Both the position numbers and the translations under genes were made by a program. Shown here piece after piece: positions 47,040 through 60,615 of a stretch of DNA of 64,000 bases. The notes under the pieces are model-generated. The model searched no databases. It saw only the letters and a program-made list of their open reading frames with translations, and had not been told where the DNA came from. The stretch spans positions 74,514 to 138,513 of the forward strand of contig BFEA01000202.1 of assembly GCA_003427395.1 (NCBI GenBank), in the 5' to 3' direction. Positions within the stretch are counted from its first letter, which is position 1, and each line of letters begins with the position of its first letter. The DNA is from Chara braunii. Its lineage: Eukaryota > Streptophyta > Charophyceae > Charales > Characeae.

Positions 47040-50000
47040 CGTGCACACAGTCGTTGACGAACGAGTCTTCAACTCTTCAGTCGACCTTATTCAATTTCCA
47101 TCGCCCGGATCAGTGCACTGGCCGACCATTCAGTCTCCAACTTCACAATCCCCCTCAATAGGTCTGGGCCAAACTTGAAGTGAACCTTTCGCCAGATCAT
47201 GGGAGATATAGTACTCAAATGGACATCTTCCAAAATCGTCGTGCACCCTCTGTTGAACTGATCAAGCAATATTGGGAGGAGTCCCCCGCCATAACGTGGA
47301 GGAATCCTACCTTGCCAGGTGAGCATAAAGTCAATAGCCCCCCCCCTCGTCCTGCTGTGTCCAATAGTGAATTGAGCAGCGCAATAGCTACCAGGTAAGT
47401 CACTGACCCCGCAGTCTGCCCTCACGCTCCTCGACCATCAGGAAACGATGACAAGGCACACGGCTCGTCCCCCCCTCCTCTTGTAATGCCTTAATGCCTT
47501 GAGATAGCCACTTGACTCGTCTGAATCAATTGAGAGGTGGCCTGTTCGGATACGCAGGCCAACAGCTAAGTCTCCAACCCCACGACTGTCTTCACTCCCC
47601 TTCCTCCGTATGCAGCCTCAGGAAAGTCGCACAGCCGCCCGTTTTCTCTCGTCGCCCTCCTCTCCCTCTGCTCTGCTATTGCGCCTATTGTACGACTTCA
47701 AAATCGCGTGCTGAGCGAACCTGGATCCTTCCGGATCATATGCAAATACACTCGTCTACCTGCTGCTGTTCTACCACTCCTCACTACCTGCGTCCATCGA
47801 CTAGTACTCTCCCGTTCGTGTTCATTCCTGCATCGGCCAACGTAGTGACTTGGCATCGTAACTCAACTTCCCGTTCATCCTACATGGCCTGCTCTACTTG
47901 GCAGCTATGAGGTAACTCATCGTCCGTCTTACCCCCTTCCTCCCCCTGTTGCTTTCCTTTCACCTGCTGGCACATGCTTTCCCTCTGTTTTTCCCTCTGT
48001 TTTTCCCATCGTTTTTCACTTCTTCTCTGTAGCAGCCACGCAGCCCCCTAGTCATCATGCCACCCAGGCTACCTACCTAACTCACATTCAGACTTCATAT
48101 GCTGATTCGTGGGGTCCAAAACCTCAGAATCAAGCCTTGGTTCGCCCGATTTCGTTCAGAATCGGGCTAGTTATTCACTTCCCACTTTGTCATACTCACT
48201 CATTCCCGACACCTCGACGCAGTGTCACTTTCTACTAAGTTTTCTTCCACTAATCTAATGCTATTTCTAACTTCAGATTCTGGGTCGCCATCGCCCGAAA
48301 CATTAGTCACGAATCTTCGTTTGCGCGTTTCTATCAAGAAACGGGCACGGAATCGTTTCTTCCTTCTTCCGCCATAGTCGGTTCCCATCTCCCCGCACCT
48401 ACTTTTCCGACTAACTCCTCATCTACTAACCTTTTCGCTGATCTGCCTTCATCAATCGACTCGCCCGGGGCCAAAACCCCGGGATCACTTCCTTGCTCGC
48501 TCGATTCCGATAAGGATCGAGCGAGATATGCCTCCCTGACTGCGCCCATACATCATTTTGCCATCTCCTTTACTCGTTTCGAATGCATCCCGACATAAAA
48601 CCCAGCCAGGTTCACCCCGCTCTTTTTCTTTTTTCTACCTTTACCTTCCCCGCTGCCTATCTTTCTCTAACCGATGTTACTTCCCGACAGTGCTCGGTGG
48701 TGGGAGGCTCCGTAGCGGATCGGCCAGCTGACTTGTGCCTCCACTCTGGCCTGTCTTTACTACCGGCCAGTGAGCGCCTTAGCACAATGGCCTACCTTGC
48801 TGCTCCTCTTCCCGACTGGATCCGGCGTGAAAATGCGCCCGGATTCATTTCTTCTGCTGACTTTTACCTTCACCCATTGCTGCTAGCGCAGCGCCTCATA
48901 GCCCCTGTAACCCGGTCACCCAACAGCCCAGTCGCTCGGCCTCTGCACTCACCTTATTTATACGGTCGCCCGCCTTGCTTTTCCTGCTGCTGCTCGCGCA
49001 GCCCGCGGCACTAAACCAAGACCATCCGAGTTCATAGAGGAAGGGGGCGGGGAGGCACAGTGACTGGCCCAGTCGAAAGAGCCTAGCCCTGATACCTACC
49101 GGCTGGCCCCTGGCCCGCCTTTCTGTTGTAGCAGGCATTGCACCTGCTGGCTGGTGCGGCCCCCGCTGGTTCCCTTGTGGGAGGCTTAAGCAGGAATCCA
49201 ATCTTAGGTTCCTCAGCCTCGTGGGCCTGCCGCTTCATCGGTCCACATGCACGTCGAACTTCTCAGCCCATGCTACCGGGTGTGCGAGGCAGTTGAATTT
49301 ACCAGCGTCCCGGACACGCGGACCCGTCAAAACGGGGCGAGCACTCCCGGCCCTAGACTGCCGTGGCGGCCATTAAGTCCAGCGTCTCGTCTAGGCCAAC
49401 GGCACGCAGGGGCATAAAAGATAATAAAAATATGACGCTACAATGACTTTTTTAGAAAACGTCACCACCAATCGGACACCGTCATTGACAAAGCCAAGGG
49501 GAGTAGCCCCACCAGACCCCCAACAGCTCGGTGTTTTCGCGCTATTCTAATACTTTCGTGCTGTCGCCGCTCGATCTCGATCCCTGAATCTCTTAGATGA
49601 AAGTCTAATGTTGTAACCGCTAAGGCTAGGCCCAAGTCTGGGCCTAGTTCTGATGGACACCTAAATAAACCGATACGGCGCGACGCGCCGACCTACTGAA
49701 AGCACTTCAAGGCCTCCTCGTTCTCGATGTCGTTCTCCGTACGTACGCATAGGTCACAGCCAAGCATATCAATCAACGAGACATAATTAAAAAAAAAATT
49801 CTGGCCGGCGATCACACCGACCCTTCAATCATTAAAAAAAAAAAGATCACGAGCGCCTCAATATCCCTGCACACTCTTTATTCTAGTCATACATCCAGCC
49901 AATATAAACCACAGACACATTCGCGCTTCGTGCAGTGTACCTAGATTTTAATCCAAAACTATTTTCTATCGTCTACAAAACCCAGGGCGGATACCCTTGT

Positions 50001-52430
50001 AAGGGTATTCACACCGACAGCTTACCGGACCATATTAAGCGATGTCCCCGTCGCGTCGAATAATCAAAAGCTATCAATTCATCCATAACTCCAAATGCTG
50101 ACGAGAAAAGAACCAATCCGATTGGCCGACTGACTCTGTTCGAGTGTTTAAAAGACAGTACCCAATATGTCTCGCTGCTGCCAGGGTTTCAACCTGGGTC
50201 TCCTGCAAACGCAGGTGTACTAGATCCGTCAGATTCACAGGGTCGTGGCCTCCCACTTGATCAGAGTGAAGCAGGTCATATATCTTAAAGACATCTCTCA
50301 ACATTTCACCGATTTGCAACCTTCCAAAATTTCACGAAAATTATAATTTCTCTTGGTCTTTCTCGTCAGACTTTATCATTCAAACTGATGTCCATGCCAT
50401 TTCAAATCATCTAACCAACTTCCAGTTTTGAAGGAGACTTACTCATAAAATCTCACAATCATCTCCCTCATGGAGGGTAATCAATCATAAATTCTTACAA
50501 CCACCTCCCACATGGAGGGGAGTCAACCATAAAACACCCATTACTGAGAGACCAACTTGTGGGTCCTCATCATAACTTAACAAATAACATTCGGCATAGA
50601 CAAACATTTGAACCTCAAAAGACACCCAAACCCCTTGGTGTTCTCACACATTTTCACTAAACGAATTGCACTCCTCTTTCTTATACTCGAACCCATCACA
50701 TTTTCATAGGCAGATGGCGCGAATATACCAGAGAGTAGACAGTTTACACATTTCACATTTACAAAACATACGAGATGCATCTTGTACATCGCTCACATAA
50801 AAAAATCATCTTACATCAGGATAAATCCACACACGTGAGAGTGATAGAGATCGTCTGACAAAGAGGTAGTCTCAAATCTTTATTATGTATAGAGTTAGGA
50901 TATCTCAACTCAAAAGGAACCAAAATAGCCCCAAAGCCACATACGTACTCAGAGTTGAACAACCTCAACTCAAAGATAAGCAGGGTAGTCCCATCCTCAG
51001 AGTCAGTCTGTCTTTTCAGCTCCTTACCGGACTTTATTGCTAAACTCTCATTCGCTCTTTAAAATTTCTCTTTCTCGATGGTCCTGACTATACAATAATA
51101 AGAATAATATATATGTATATTGTAATGCTATGGATCGTAATGGAGAAATAATAATCATGAATAAATAAACGATACCATGATCAAGTTAAATTTTTCAACC
51201 ATGAAATTTTCAAATGCAACAATAAAAAAATATTATATTATACTTCCCAAGGCGTTGACAGAAATATATTGTGTCGAGGGGCAGTGTAATCCTTTCTCAA
51301 AGGGATAACATCTTATTCCTGAGTCCCGCTCAAGGATCACGCCTCACTGCATCTCCCTCCGATTCCAACACTTGCACCTTGCAGACCCTTGCCAATAAGG
51401 TAGTCAATCTCACCATGCATACTCCGGGATGGCCTATCTTTTCGCATGCAGATGAACTCACTTGACACAAATGTAGTTGGGGATTCACCCACTACCTCTC
51501 TGTGGCAGGCAATTATCGCCTCCCTCAAAGGCCATGATCTGACACGGTTCAAATACTTTCCTCCTATTCAGCAGTAGTGTAGTCACCTTACCACAAAGAT
51601 TAAATGACAACACCCCACTATGGATCAAGAACATAGTCTAGGTGTGGGTCTCACTACTGCCTAAAAGACAAGATTATAATTTCTTCAAAGCCATCTCTCA
51701 CGGAACAATAACATAGGGTTGCAACTTTCTTAGGGTAGACTTTACATATTGACCATTTTCTTGCGAAATTCACTTTCCCAAGGAACTGGTCACTCCGTTG
51801 ACCTCCGAATCCGCATCGGACGTGGATTCTATGCAACATTTCTAACCCCTTTAAAAAGACCAACCCATGCATATAGATTCAAAACCAAAATAGATATGAA
51901 TGAATAATTCATATAAACACAGATCCAAAAGGTTATACATAGGTAAAATAAAATTAGGCAGATGGCTCACGCAGCTACTCATAGATGAACAAGACTCAGA
52001 TAAATAACATCAAGCATATAATCTTACATGAGTCGACATTTAAATATGCTTAGATGAAATTTTTGATGCAGATGGATAAATTTCAAAGATAGACTCAAAA
52101 TTTTAATATCAAAATGATAAACTCAAATGCTTAAATAGATAGAATGTTTATGATTTTTCCTCACGAGAGTCATTAGATAAGAAGATAATACCTTTTTCTT
52201 AGCCAAGCTATATCGCTAGCGTACTATGATACTGCCATGACAATTTAGGAAGCTCAACGACTATGTTAAAGTACCAAAGATCCTTTCTTGGGTAACCGAA
52301 TTTGCAGGGTCGGAACAAATGTAAACGACAATCAATCTATGGCATCAGACATGCAGAGCATCGTTCGTATTACTCTATGGTACCTTGATCCGCAAACTTA
52401 TAACTGTAATTGTCACTAGTAAGGGTCAAG

Positions 52431-52810
52431 GTACACAAACGTCCCTACCTCGTACCACCTTCCAATAGTGTAATCCCATCAAAACCATCAACACACTACT
52501 AATCACTCACTCACCTAAAGCCATTAAGAAAATTTGTCATTTTGCTTGTATCATCAGTCTGCACTTAACCTGGGTTCGTTCTCTTAAGGCCCCCGGTAGG
52601 CCTGTCTCTTATACACATCTAGATGTGTATAAGAGACAGGTACACAAACGTCCCTACCTCGTACCACCTTCCAATAGTGTAATCCCATCAAAACCATCAA
52701 CACACTACTAATCACTCACTCACCTAAAGCCATTAAGAAAATTTGTCATTTTGCTTGTATCATCAGTCTGCACTTAACCTGGGTTCGTTCTCTTAAGGCC
52801 CCCGGTAGGC
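52431..52810. repeat. 171-bp direct repeat around a sequencing adapter (artefact)
   Basis: 52,431-52,601 and 52,640-52,810 are identical, and only the 38 bases 52,602-52,639 separate them. The homologous interval in internal segment 1 (about 40,714-40,890) has this sequence once. The duplication is best explained as a short circularised library fragment read through its junction. Confidence 0.95.
52602..52639. other. Nextera mate-pair junction adapter left in the assembly
   Basis: The 19-mer CTGTCTCTTATACACATCT is followed directly by its reverse complement AGATGTGTATAAGAGACAG. These are two Tn5 mosaic ends head to head, the exact circularisation junction of Illumina Nextera mate-pair libraries. 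It is not biological sequence. Confidence 0.98.
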
Positions 52811-52818
52811 AGCTGAGA

Positions 52819-52836
52819 TCCCCGGCAACGGCGCCA
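52819..52836 (-). other. Primer binding site beside giant LTR copy 3
   Basis: Minus strand: LTR end CTCGACA, GG, then TGGCGCCGTTGCCGGGGA, the standard plant Gypsy form and better preserved than at 40,896-40,913. Confidence 0.8.
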
Positions 52837-53900
52837 CCTGTCGAGCGCTTCGGTCCCGCACGGGGAACCTCCCGACCGCGTCACGCAGGATTTTGCAAGA
52901 CTTGTCGCGGAGAGCGTTTGCCGCTCCGGCCGAGTGCGCCACCCGTACCTCTTGCGAGCCCCTACGACAGGATAGGGTCACACGAGGCACCTCTTACCTC
53001 CACCTGCGGGAGCTGTCACCATCCCTTAGGTGGGTGTATCCCTGCCGAGCTACTGAACCATATACAGAGGTTTTTCGTATGCAATTGCAGAGGTAGCCCA
53101 GGCGAGGGCGTTTCTCGTTCGCTGTAGCATAGGGGGTACGCGCGGTCGAACGCCCAAAAATCGAACCCGTACGCGAATCGACGCACCAGGGGGATGAGGT
53201 CCCACACGGGACTCGACGTCGGTCGACTATGACGCATCCTACATACCACGCGTTACACCACAACACTCATACACATCGAAGACCACAAAACAAATAGCAC
53301 AACAACACAGCACCACAACAACATAACAACACTCCTAGTCCCTTCAGTATCCGACCCATAACTTTCTGATGCAAACATCAGATAGGCGTCGCGCGTGAGG
53401 CTTAGTATAAAATCGCGCGGATGCAGGGCTAACTCATATCGATTCGCAATGCAAGTGTATGCAAGCGGTCGCAAGGATGGCGTAGCATATAATACTCACA
53501 CTCATGCGATCCTTGTTAATCTCGAGGGTCGCGTTCGACGCTCAAGTGTCGGCTGATGCTCGCCTTGAGGGGTTAGTCTCTCGGCGCTAGACAACCGCCA
53601 TGCGTGGTTGAAGACCACACCCTCTTTTGCACCCTGTGCAGAGGGGTTGAGTAGACAATTCCAAGCTGTCGTGGCGGCCAGAGATCAAGGGGTTTGACTT
53701 TGATGGCTGTCACGGACCACAACATCCAACCATACTAATTCTAAAAAGCAAAAGCTAAAAACGGACCTTCCTTTTCTCTCGATGCAGAACTTAATCAATC
53801 ACTACGCACGGCCTCAATGAGTCGTGCGAGCACAAGAAAGATGATACAAAAACTATGAGAAGGGAGACGATCACTCTCACAATCACGATGTGGTTTGCTT

Positions 53901-53903
<3 letters not shown>

Positions 53904-53937
<34 letters not shown>

Positions 53938-53955
53938 GATATATATATATATATA
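53904..53955 (+). repeat. (AT)n microsatellite in LTR copy 3
   Basis: About 25 AT dinucleotides with one cgat interruption. It is the empty counterpart of the A-MITE insertion site in copy 2. Confidence 0.9.
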
Positions 53956-55019
53956 ATCATACGCAAACCCAAGTCTGGATCTCAATTCACAGAACATACA
54001 TGTAATCACATCAAAGATCCACATCAACAGAGCACACACTACACGGGATCAACTTCAACCATTCTTTGCGCTCACACCCCTCGCTTTAGTCGTACAAGCC
54101 TCACTCTTTCCTCAACTCTCAAAAATAAAATACTCAGAATCTTTATTAAATGGTGATTCAATTAAAGTCTGGGTAAAAACACAACAAAACAAAGCAAACC
54201 ACAGGGCGAAAGCCTTTAGGTTGAGTAGCATGAGAGGATTAGAGTTGAGCCGGAAACCGACGTGTTAAGATAACAAAAGATGATCCTCGTAGGATCAACT
54301 TGAAGCTAGTCAAACCTTCAATCGATCTGAATAAAGTTGACCTGCAATGCAGCACAGGCCAGTACCCAAGCCAGGCTTGAGTGATTAAGAAATAATCCTG
54401 CCTTCCTAATTAGACTCTGATGTTTATCTAAAAATATAAGAAACTTTGGCAGCATATCCCCAAAACAGGATGGGTTGTCAGATTTCTCCTAGCTGAAAAT
54501 AATCTAACTCTCCAAATTATAGAACATTTTGGCAGCGCTTCCCGTAGGAAAAATGTCTTTCTAAAATTTCTAAGAGTCCAAAAATGACTAACCTTTTCAG
54601 ATTTGTAGAAATTTCGGTAGCGCTCCCCGTAGGAACAGGAGGCTGCCAAGATTTATACAAAGCTGAAAACAGAAAGACAAAGCAAAGCTATACTTGGGAC
54701 TAACTCCTGACACCTGCTTGATAATTCAGAATCAACGACATTTTGCACGACCTCTAGAAGAGACCCTGAGTTAACGTTGATCCTAACTCCTAGCAGGGTC
54801 AGTCCTATCTTACCCGAAGCTTCCCTTCTCATCATCCATCTCATCTGCCTATAGCTCCAGCACTCACCGAGCATCTAAAACAACTAACCTATCCAAATGA
54901 TGCCCCAAGTGAGAGCCCACAAGCGTGCATAGACAAACATCTCTCACAATCCCACATCGATTTAGGCCAATTAGTTCGTGAGATCACTCAGTTCTTTTCC
55001 CTTCTTATATCGCCCTTGC

Positions 55020-55800
55020 TTATGACATATGATCAGACAAGGCCCTAACTTAAGAGTATGTCTGACCTGCCTAAGTAAACAAGTAAAGTACGCACAATTG
55101 GACTGCCCTTACTTAAGGGTATGTCCCACTCATGACAAAAACGTATGTCAAGACTCCCCTAACTTAGAGGTATGTCCGGCTCCACATAAAGTATGAATAT
55201 AAGGCATATGACCAGACCGCCCTAACTTAAGGGTACGTCTAGCTTCTGCCTAACTGACGATATGAAGCATAGAACTTGACTGCCTTAGCTTAAGGTATGC
55301 CTAGTCAACTTTAAACAAGTTACATATGGCCTACGATTAGACTGCCCCAACTCAAGGGAGTGCCTTATCTGCCTAAAACAAGTACGAACGACAAAAGGTC
55401 AGACCGCCCTAACTTAAGGGTACGTCCAACCTACATCACGTCAACGAGAAGGGCATATTACTAGACCGCCCTAACTTAAGGGTACGCCTAGCTAGCCTAA
55501 ACAATTTAAGATACATAAGGCAACGTGATCAGACCACCCTAACTTAAGGGTACGCCTGATCTGCTTGAACAAGTACAGACGACGTATGACTAAGCCGCCC
55601 TAACTTAAGGGTACGCTTAGCCTCCGCAACAACAGTTTAAAACAACCATAAATGCTTTTGCACAAACTTTATGGTTTTCTCTCTTATTAGGCAGATGGTC
55701 AGACCTACCCAACTTAGGGAGACATTCAACCCTACCTTGTGTTTAGAAGGGGAAATAAAAGAAGATTTATACTAACTCTGTGCCCCTTTTGTGTTATCAC
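55020..55800. repeat. Array of hairpin units in giant LTR copy 3 (truncated)
   Basis: Contains the first ~11 units of the array, for example TCAGAC/GTCTGA (about 55,031-55,064) and GATCAG/CTGATC (about 55,527-55,561), then is cut off by a deletion after gaccgaaccgc at about 55,820. Confidence 0.85.
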
Positions 55801-57552
55801 GAGCATAGGACCGAACCGCGCAATCGGTGGGTGGACCTCCCACAAGGGCTTGCCGCGGTCCTACGGGTTGCAATCCCGCCTGCCGCCTTCCTCTCGTAAC
55901 CTCAGACTAGACTGAGAGTAAGAAGGATAGGGGTAGAGATTTCATATTTTCGAGATACAGGAGAGGCTCACTCAAACTCGTTGGAGAGGGCCTTGATATC
56001 TTCAACGCCTGAGGGCCCCGCAATGGCAGCCAACGTGCACAGTATTACCGCCTAACTGAAGCAAAAACGTCGCACGTTGACTTCCTGACGGTCCTCCAAA
56101 TCGCTGGCATGCCCCCCCTTCTGCAGTTCTGACCACTCTAGGCACTCACTAGTTCGCAGACCCGCCGACTCCGTAGCCGCGTTTTCCGAAACAGGCAACA
56201 CAGTAGATTTCTTCGTGCAACTTTGAGTACTCTGAAGTAAGTGGTGGAACCGCCAACCATCATGAGGGTCGGCTACAACTGCAGGCCCTACTTCTTTGCT
56301 CAACCAACCTACAACACGAACTTGAACTTGACGTTGAAGTATATGTAGATACATGCGTGATTAGCCTGCTAGCTCTCCTTGTTGTTCCACACTTTAATCC
56401 GACTTCCGACCTGTTCCACACTGCCGATTCAGTCCTCGAGGTAAGCATTCCTGCTCCCTCTCTTCATCTAGTCATACTAACGGCCAGACTCACGCTCACC
56501 CCTTCACTGTTTTTCTTCAATGGGCCGACCAGCAGCGCCGACCAGCAGGTAAGAACATGCCTGTTGTCCAAAACATACACTTCCTTTAAAAGTCCGGATA
56601 TGCCGCTCGCAGACGAGGGTAACAACAGCGGCAGAATGAAGTTGGCACCCGCCAATTAGATCAACAACAGCCACAAGCTAAACAGGACAGCGACCTTTGG
56701 GCTTCACAGAACCCTGCGGTTCAACAATACTCAACAGGGATCGTGATAGTGAGTTTCGAAAGCAATCCACTGCAACAATTCCAATATGAGTTGTCATATA
56801 AACCAAGTTTCAACAATAATAATTTGAAGACCCACGATGCCTCAGTGATGATTTTGTAGAGTTTCTATTCTGTTATCCTTTGTTGAACGGGAATACCCAG
56901 ACAATTCACTTCATTACCTAAGACCGGCCATGCACCACCTGACCAAGTTGTGGCTGCCTCCCACTTGGGGCTAGTCACCACCATCTGTCAATCACCCTGG
57001 CGGGTTACCTTAGTAGCTACGCTCAATGATGACGAACTGGCCAGATCACTACTGCGCAGAGATAAAAGATCAAATATCTTCAATGGACAGCTTTTAACCA
57101 TGAACGCCAGGAGGGATGGGATTTTGAAGAGAGCAGAAGATCACGAACAGAGCACAACTCATTCAACATCCCCCCCTTCTTCCTTGTTATCATGATCGAC
57201 CATTCCCGTTTGTGTTGACTTTCATCCCTTCTCCAACTCTTCTTTGCCTGAATGCACCTAACTCAATATCAGGCCCTGGCTCATGGTAGGAGCACAAACA
57301 GACAATCGAGGTGACCGTCAGTGACAGTCACACTACTTTCCAGCTGGCCCTAACAACGACAGAAGCACAAGACAGCAGCGGAGGTGTGACTACGACGGCC
57401 CGGGCGAGAGCCCACAAAGAGCACGACTGCAAGCAGTATCTGCGTCTGTTGCTTCAGGTCTTCTGAAGCAAGATGAACCTTATACTGAAAATATGGTTAG
57501 ATACATGTGTGGCGATATGGCGCCCAAATTCTCCGCTGTATTTCTCCGTGGT

Positions 57553-57554
<2 letters not shown>

Positions 57555-57595
<41 letters not shown>
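57555..57595 (+). repeat. (CT)n microsatellite in LTR copy 3
   Basis: About 20 ct dinucleotides, longer than in copy 2. Followed by ttttgcgtgcacgcag. Confidence 0.9.
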
Positions 57596-57599
<4 letters not shown>

Positions 57600-60500
57600 G
57601 CGTGCACGCAGTTGTTGACGGACGAGTCTTCAACTCTTCAGTCGACCTTATTCAATTTCCATCGCCCGGATCAGTGGACTGGCCGACGGTTCAGTCTCCA
57701 ACTTCACAATCCCCCTCAATAGGTCTGGGCCAAACTTGAAGTGAACCTTTCGCCAGATCATGGGAGATATGGTACTCAAACGGACATCTTCCAGAATCGT
57801 CGTGCACCCTCTGTTGAACTGATCAAGGAATATTGGGAGGAGTCCCTCGCCAGAACGTGGAGGAATCCTACCTTGCTAGGTAAGCATAAAGTCAATAGCC
57901 CCCCCCCTCGTCCTGCTGTGTCCAACAGTGAATAGAGCAGTGCAGTAGCTACCAAGTAAGTCACCGACCCCGAAGTCTGCCCTCACGCTCCTCGACCATC
58001 AGGAAACGATGACCAGGTACACGGCTCGTCCCCCCCTTCTCTTGTGATGCCTTGAAGCCTCGAGATAGCCACTTGACTCGTCTGAATCAGTTGAGAGGTG
58101 GCCTATTCGGATACGCAGGCGAACAGGTAAGTCTCCAACCCCACGGTTGTCTTCACTCCCCTTCCTTTGTACGCGGCCTCAGGTAAGTCGCACAGCCGCC
58201 CTTTTTCTGTCGTTGCCTTCCTCTCCCTCTGCTCCGCTGCTGCGCCTATTGTACGACTTCAAAATCGCGTGCAGAGCCAACCTAGATCCTTCCGGATCAT
58301 ATGCAGAGACACTCGTTTACCTTCTGTTGTTCTACCACTCCTCACTGCCTGCGTCCATCGACTAGTACTCTCCCGTTAGTGTCCATTCCCGCATCGGCCA
58401 ACGTAGTGACTTGGCATCGTAACTCAACTTCCCGTTCATCCTACATGGCCTGCTCTACTTGGCAGCTATGAGGTAACTTATCGTCCGTCTTACCACCTTC
58501 CTCCCCCTGTTGCTCTCCTTTCTCCTGCTGGCACATGTTTTCCCGCTGTTTTTCCCATCGTTTTTCCCATCGTTTTTTACTTCTTCTCTGTAGCAGCCAC
58601 GCAGCCTCCAAGTCATCATGCCACCCAGGCTAACTACCTAACTCACATTCTGACTTCATAGGCTGATTCGTGGGGTCCAAAAACCTCAGAATCAAGCGTT
58701 GGTTCGCCCGATTTCGTTTAGAATCGGGCGAGTTATTCACTTCCCACGTTGTTATACTCACTCATTTCCGACACCCCTCGGCGCAGTGTCACTTTCTACT
58801 AACTTTTCTTCTAGTAATCTAATGCTATTTCTAACTTCAAATTTTGGGTCGCCATGGCCCGAAACATTAGTCACGAATCTTTGTTTGCCGTGATAGAAAC
58901 GGGCACGAAATCGTTTCTTCCTTCTTCCGCCATAGCCGGTTCCCACCATCACCCCGCACCTATTTTTCCGACTAACTCCTAATCTATTAACCTTTTCGCT
59001 GATTTGCCTTCATCAATCTACTCGCCCGGGGCCAAATCCCCGGAATCACTTCCTTCCTCGCTCGATTCCAATAAGGATCGAGCGAGATATGCCTCCCTGA
59101 CTGCGCCCACCCATCATTTTGCCATTTCCTTTACTCGTTTCGAATGCATCCCGGCATACAACCCAGCCAGGTGCACTCCGCTGTTTTTCTTTTTCCTACC
59201 TTTACCTCCCCCGCTGCCTATCTTCCAATAACCGATGTTACTTCCCGACAATGCTCGGTGGTGGGAGGCTCCGTAGCGGATCGGCCAGCTACCTTGTGCC
59301 TCCACTCTCGCTTGTCTTTACTACCGGCCAGCGAGTGCCTTACGCAACAGCCTACCTTGTCTCTCCTCTTCCCGACTGGATCCAGCGCGAAAATGCGCCC
59401 GGATTCATTTCTTCTGCCTACTTTTACTTTCACCCATTGCTGCTAGCGCAACACCTCATAGCCCCACTAACCCGGTCACCCAACAACCCAGTCGCTCGGC
59501 CTCTGCACTCACCTTATTTATACGGTCGTCCGCCTTGGTTTTCCTGCTGCTGCTAGCGCAGCCCGCGACACTAAACCAAGACCATCCGAGTTCATAGGGG
59601 AAGGGGGCCGGGAGGCACAGTGACTGGCCCAGCCGAAAGAGCCTAGCCCTGATACCTACCTACTGGGCCCTTGCCCGCCTTTCTGCTGTAGCAGCTGTAG
59701 CAGGCATCGCACCTGCTGGCTGGTGCGGCCCCTGCTGGTTCCCTTGTCGAAGGCTTAAGCACGAATCCAATCTTGGGTTCCTCAGCCTCGTGGGCCTGCC
59801 GCTTCATCGGTCCACATGCACGTGGAACTTCTCAGCCCGCGCTATCGGGTGTGCGAGGCAGTTGAATTTTACCATCGTCCTGGACACGCGGACCCGTCAA
59901 AACGGGACGCGCACTCTCGGCCCTAGACTGCCGTGGCGGTCATTAAGTTCAGCGTCTCGTCCAGGCCAACGGCACGCCGGGGTATAAAAGATAACAAAAA
60001 TATGACGAAATAATGACTTTTTTAGAAAACGCCACCACCAATCGGACGCCGTCATTGACAAAGCCAAGGGGAGTAGCCGCACCAGACCCTCAACCGCTCG
60101 GTCTTTTCGCGCCATTCTAATACTCTCGCGCCATCGCCGCTCGATCTCGATCCCTGAATCTCTTAGATGAAAGTCTGATGCTATAACCGCTAAGGCTAGG
60201 CCCAAGCCTGGGCCTAGTTCTAACGAACACCTAAATAAACCGATACGGTGCGGCGCACGAGCCTACTGGAAGCACTGCAAGGCCTCCTCATTCTCGATGT
60301 CGTTCTCCATACGTACGCATAGGTCACAGGCTAGCATATCAATCAACGAGACATAATCTTTTTAATCCCTGTTTGATAAAAAAAAAATTCTGGTCAGCGA
60401 TCACACCGACCCTTCAATCATAAAAAAAAAAAAAAATCACGCGCGCCTCAATATCCACGCGTCCACACACTCTCTATTCTAGTCACACATTCAGCCAATA

Positions 60501-60615
60501 TAAACCACAGACACAGTCGTGCTTCGTGCAGTGTACCTAGATTTTAATCCAAAACTATTTTATGTCACCTACACAAACCAGAGCGGATACCCTTGTAAGG
60601 GTATTCGCACCGACA

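Larger units (their letters stand above)
40916..50019 (-). mobile_element. Giant LTR-like unit, copy 2 (9.1 kb)
   Basis: Same TG...CA ends as copies 1 and 3. It is longer because it contains an A-family MITE (41,634-42,390), a 207-bp tandem duplication (44,301-44,714) and the ~1.6-kb segment (about 46,410-47,960) missing from copy 1. It lacks a ~250-300-bp stretch near its 3' end (compare gagtgtttgcaaatagcac at 40,990 with the longer sequence at 30,885-31,265). A (CT)n run lies at 47,009-47,037. Noncoding. Confidence 0.8.
50020..52838 (-). mobile_element. Internal segment 2 of the giant-LTR element
   Basis: Homologous to 37,771-40,915, with a ~730-bp deletion at about 50,226 and ~190 bp extra at about 52,052-52,242. 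No retroelement protein is recognised. The part nearest the PBS contains the adapter artefact and a 171-bp repeat, so its true length is about 209 bp shorter. Confidence 0.75.
52839..60615 (-). mobile_element. Giant LTR-like unit, copy 3 (7.8 kb)
   Basis: Minus strand TGTCGGTGCGAATACCC (60,615) to GAAGCGCTCGACA (52,839). Beyond 60,615 the DNA is unrelated to the internal segments, so this is the outer 5' boundary of the array. Landmarks: (AT)n at 53,904-53,955, hairpin array at 55,020-55,800, a deletion of ~770 bp at 55,820 relative to copy 1 (33,785-34,557), (CT)n at 57,555-57,595. Noncoding; open frames such as 59,119-59,556 are shared with other copies but shifted relative to them. Confidence 0.8.

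Noticed and set aside
52602-52639. A real bacterial Tn5-type element end
   Set aside because: Two mosaic ends joined head to head with nothing between them and an identical flanking duplication is the known library junction, not an insertion.
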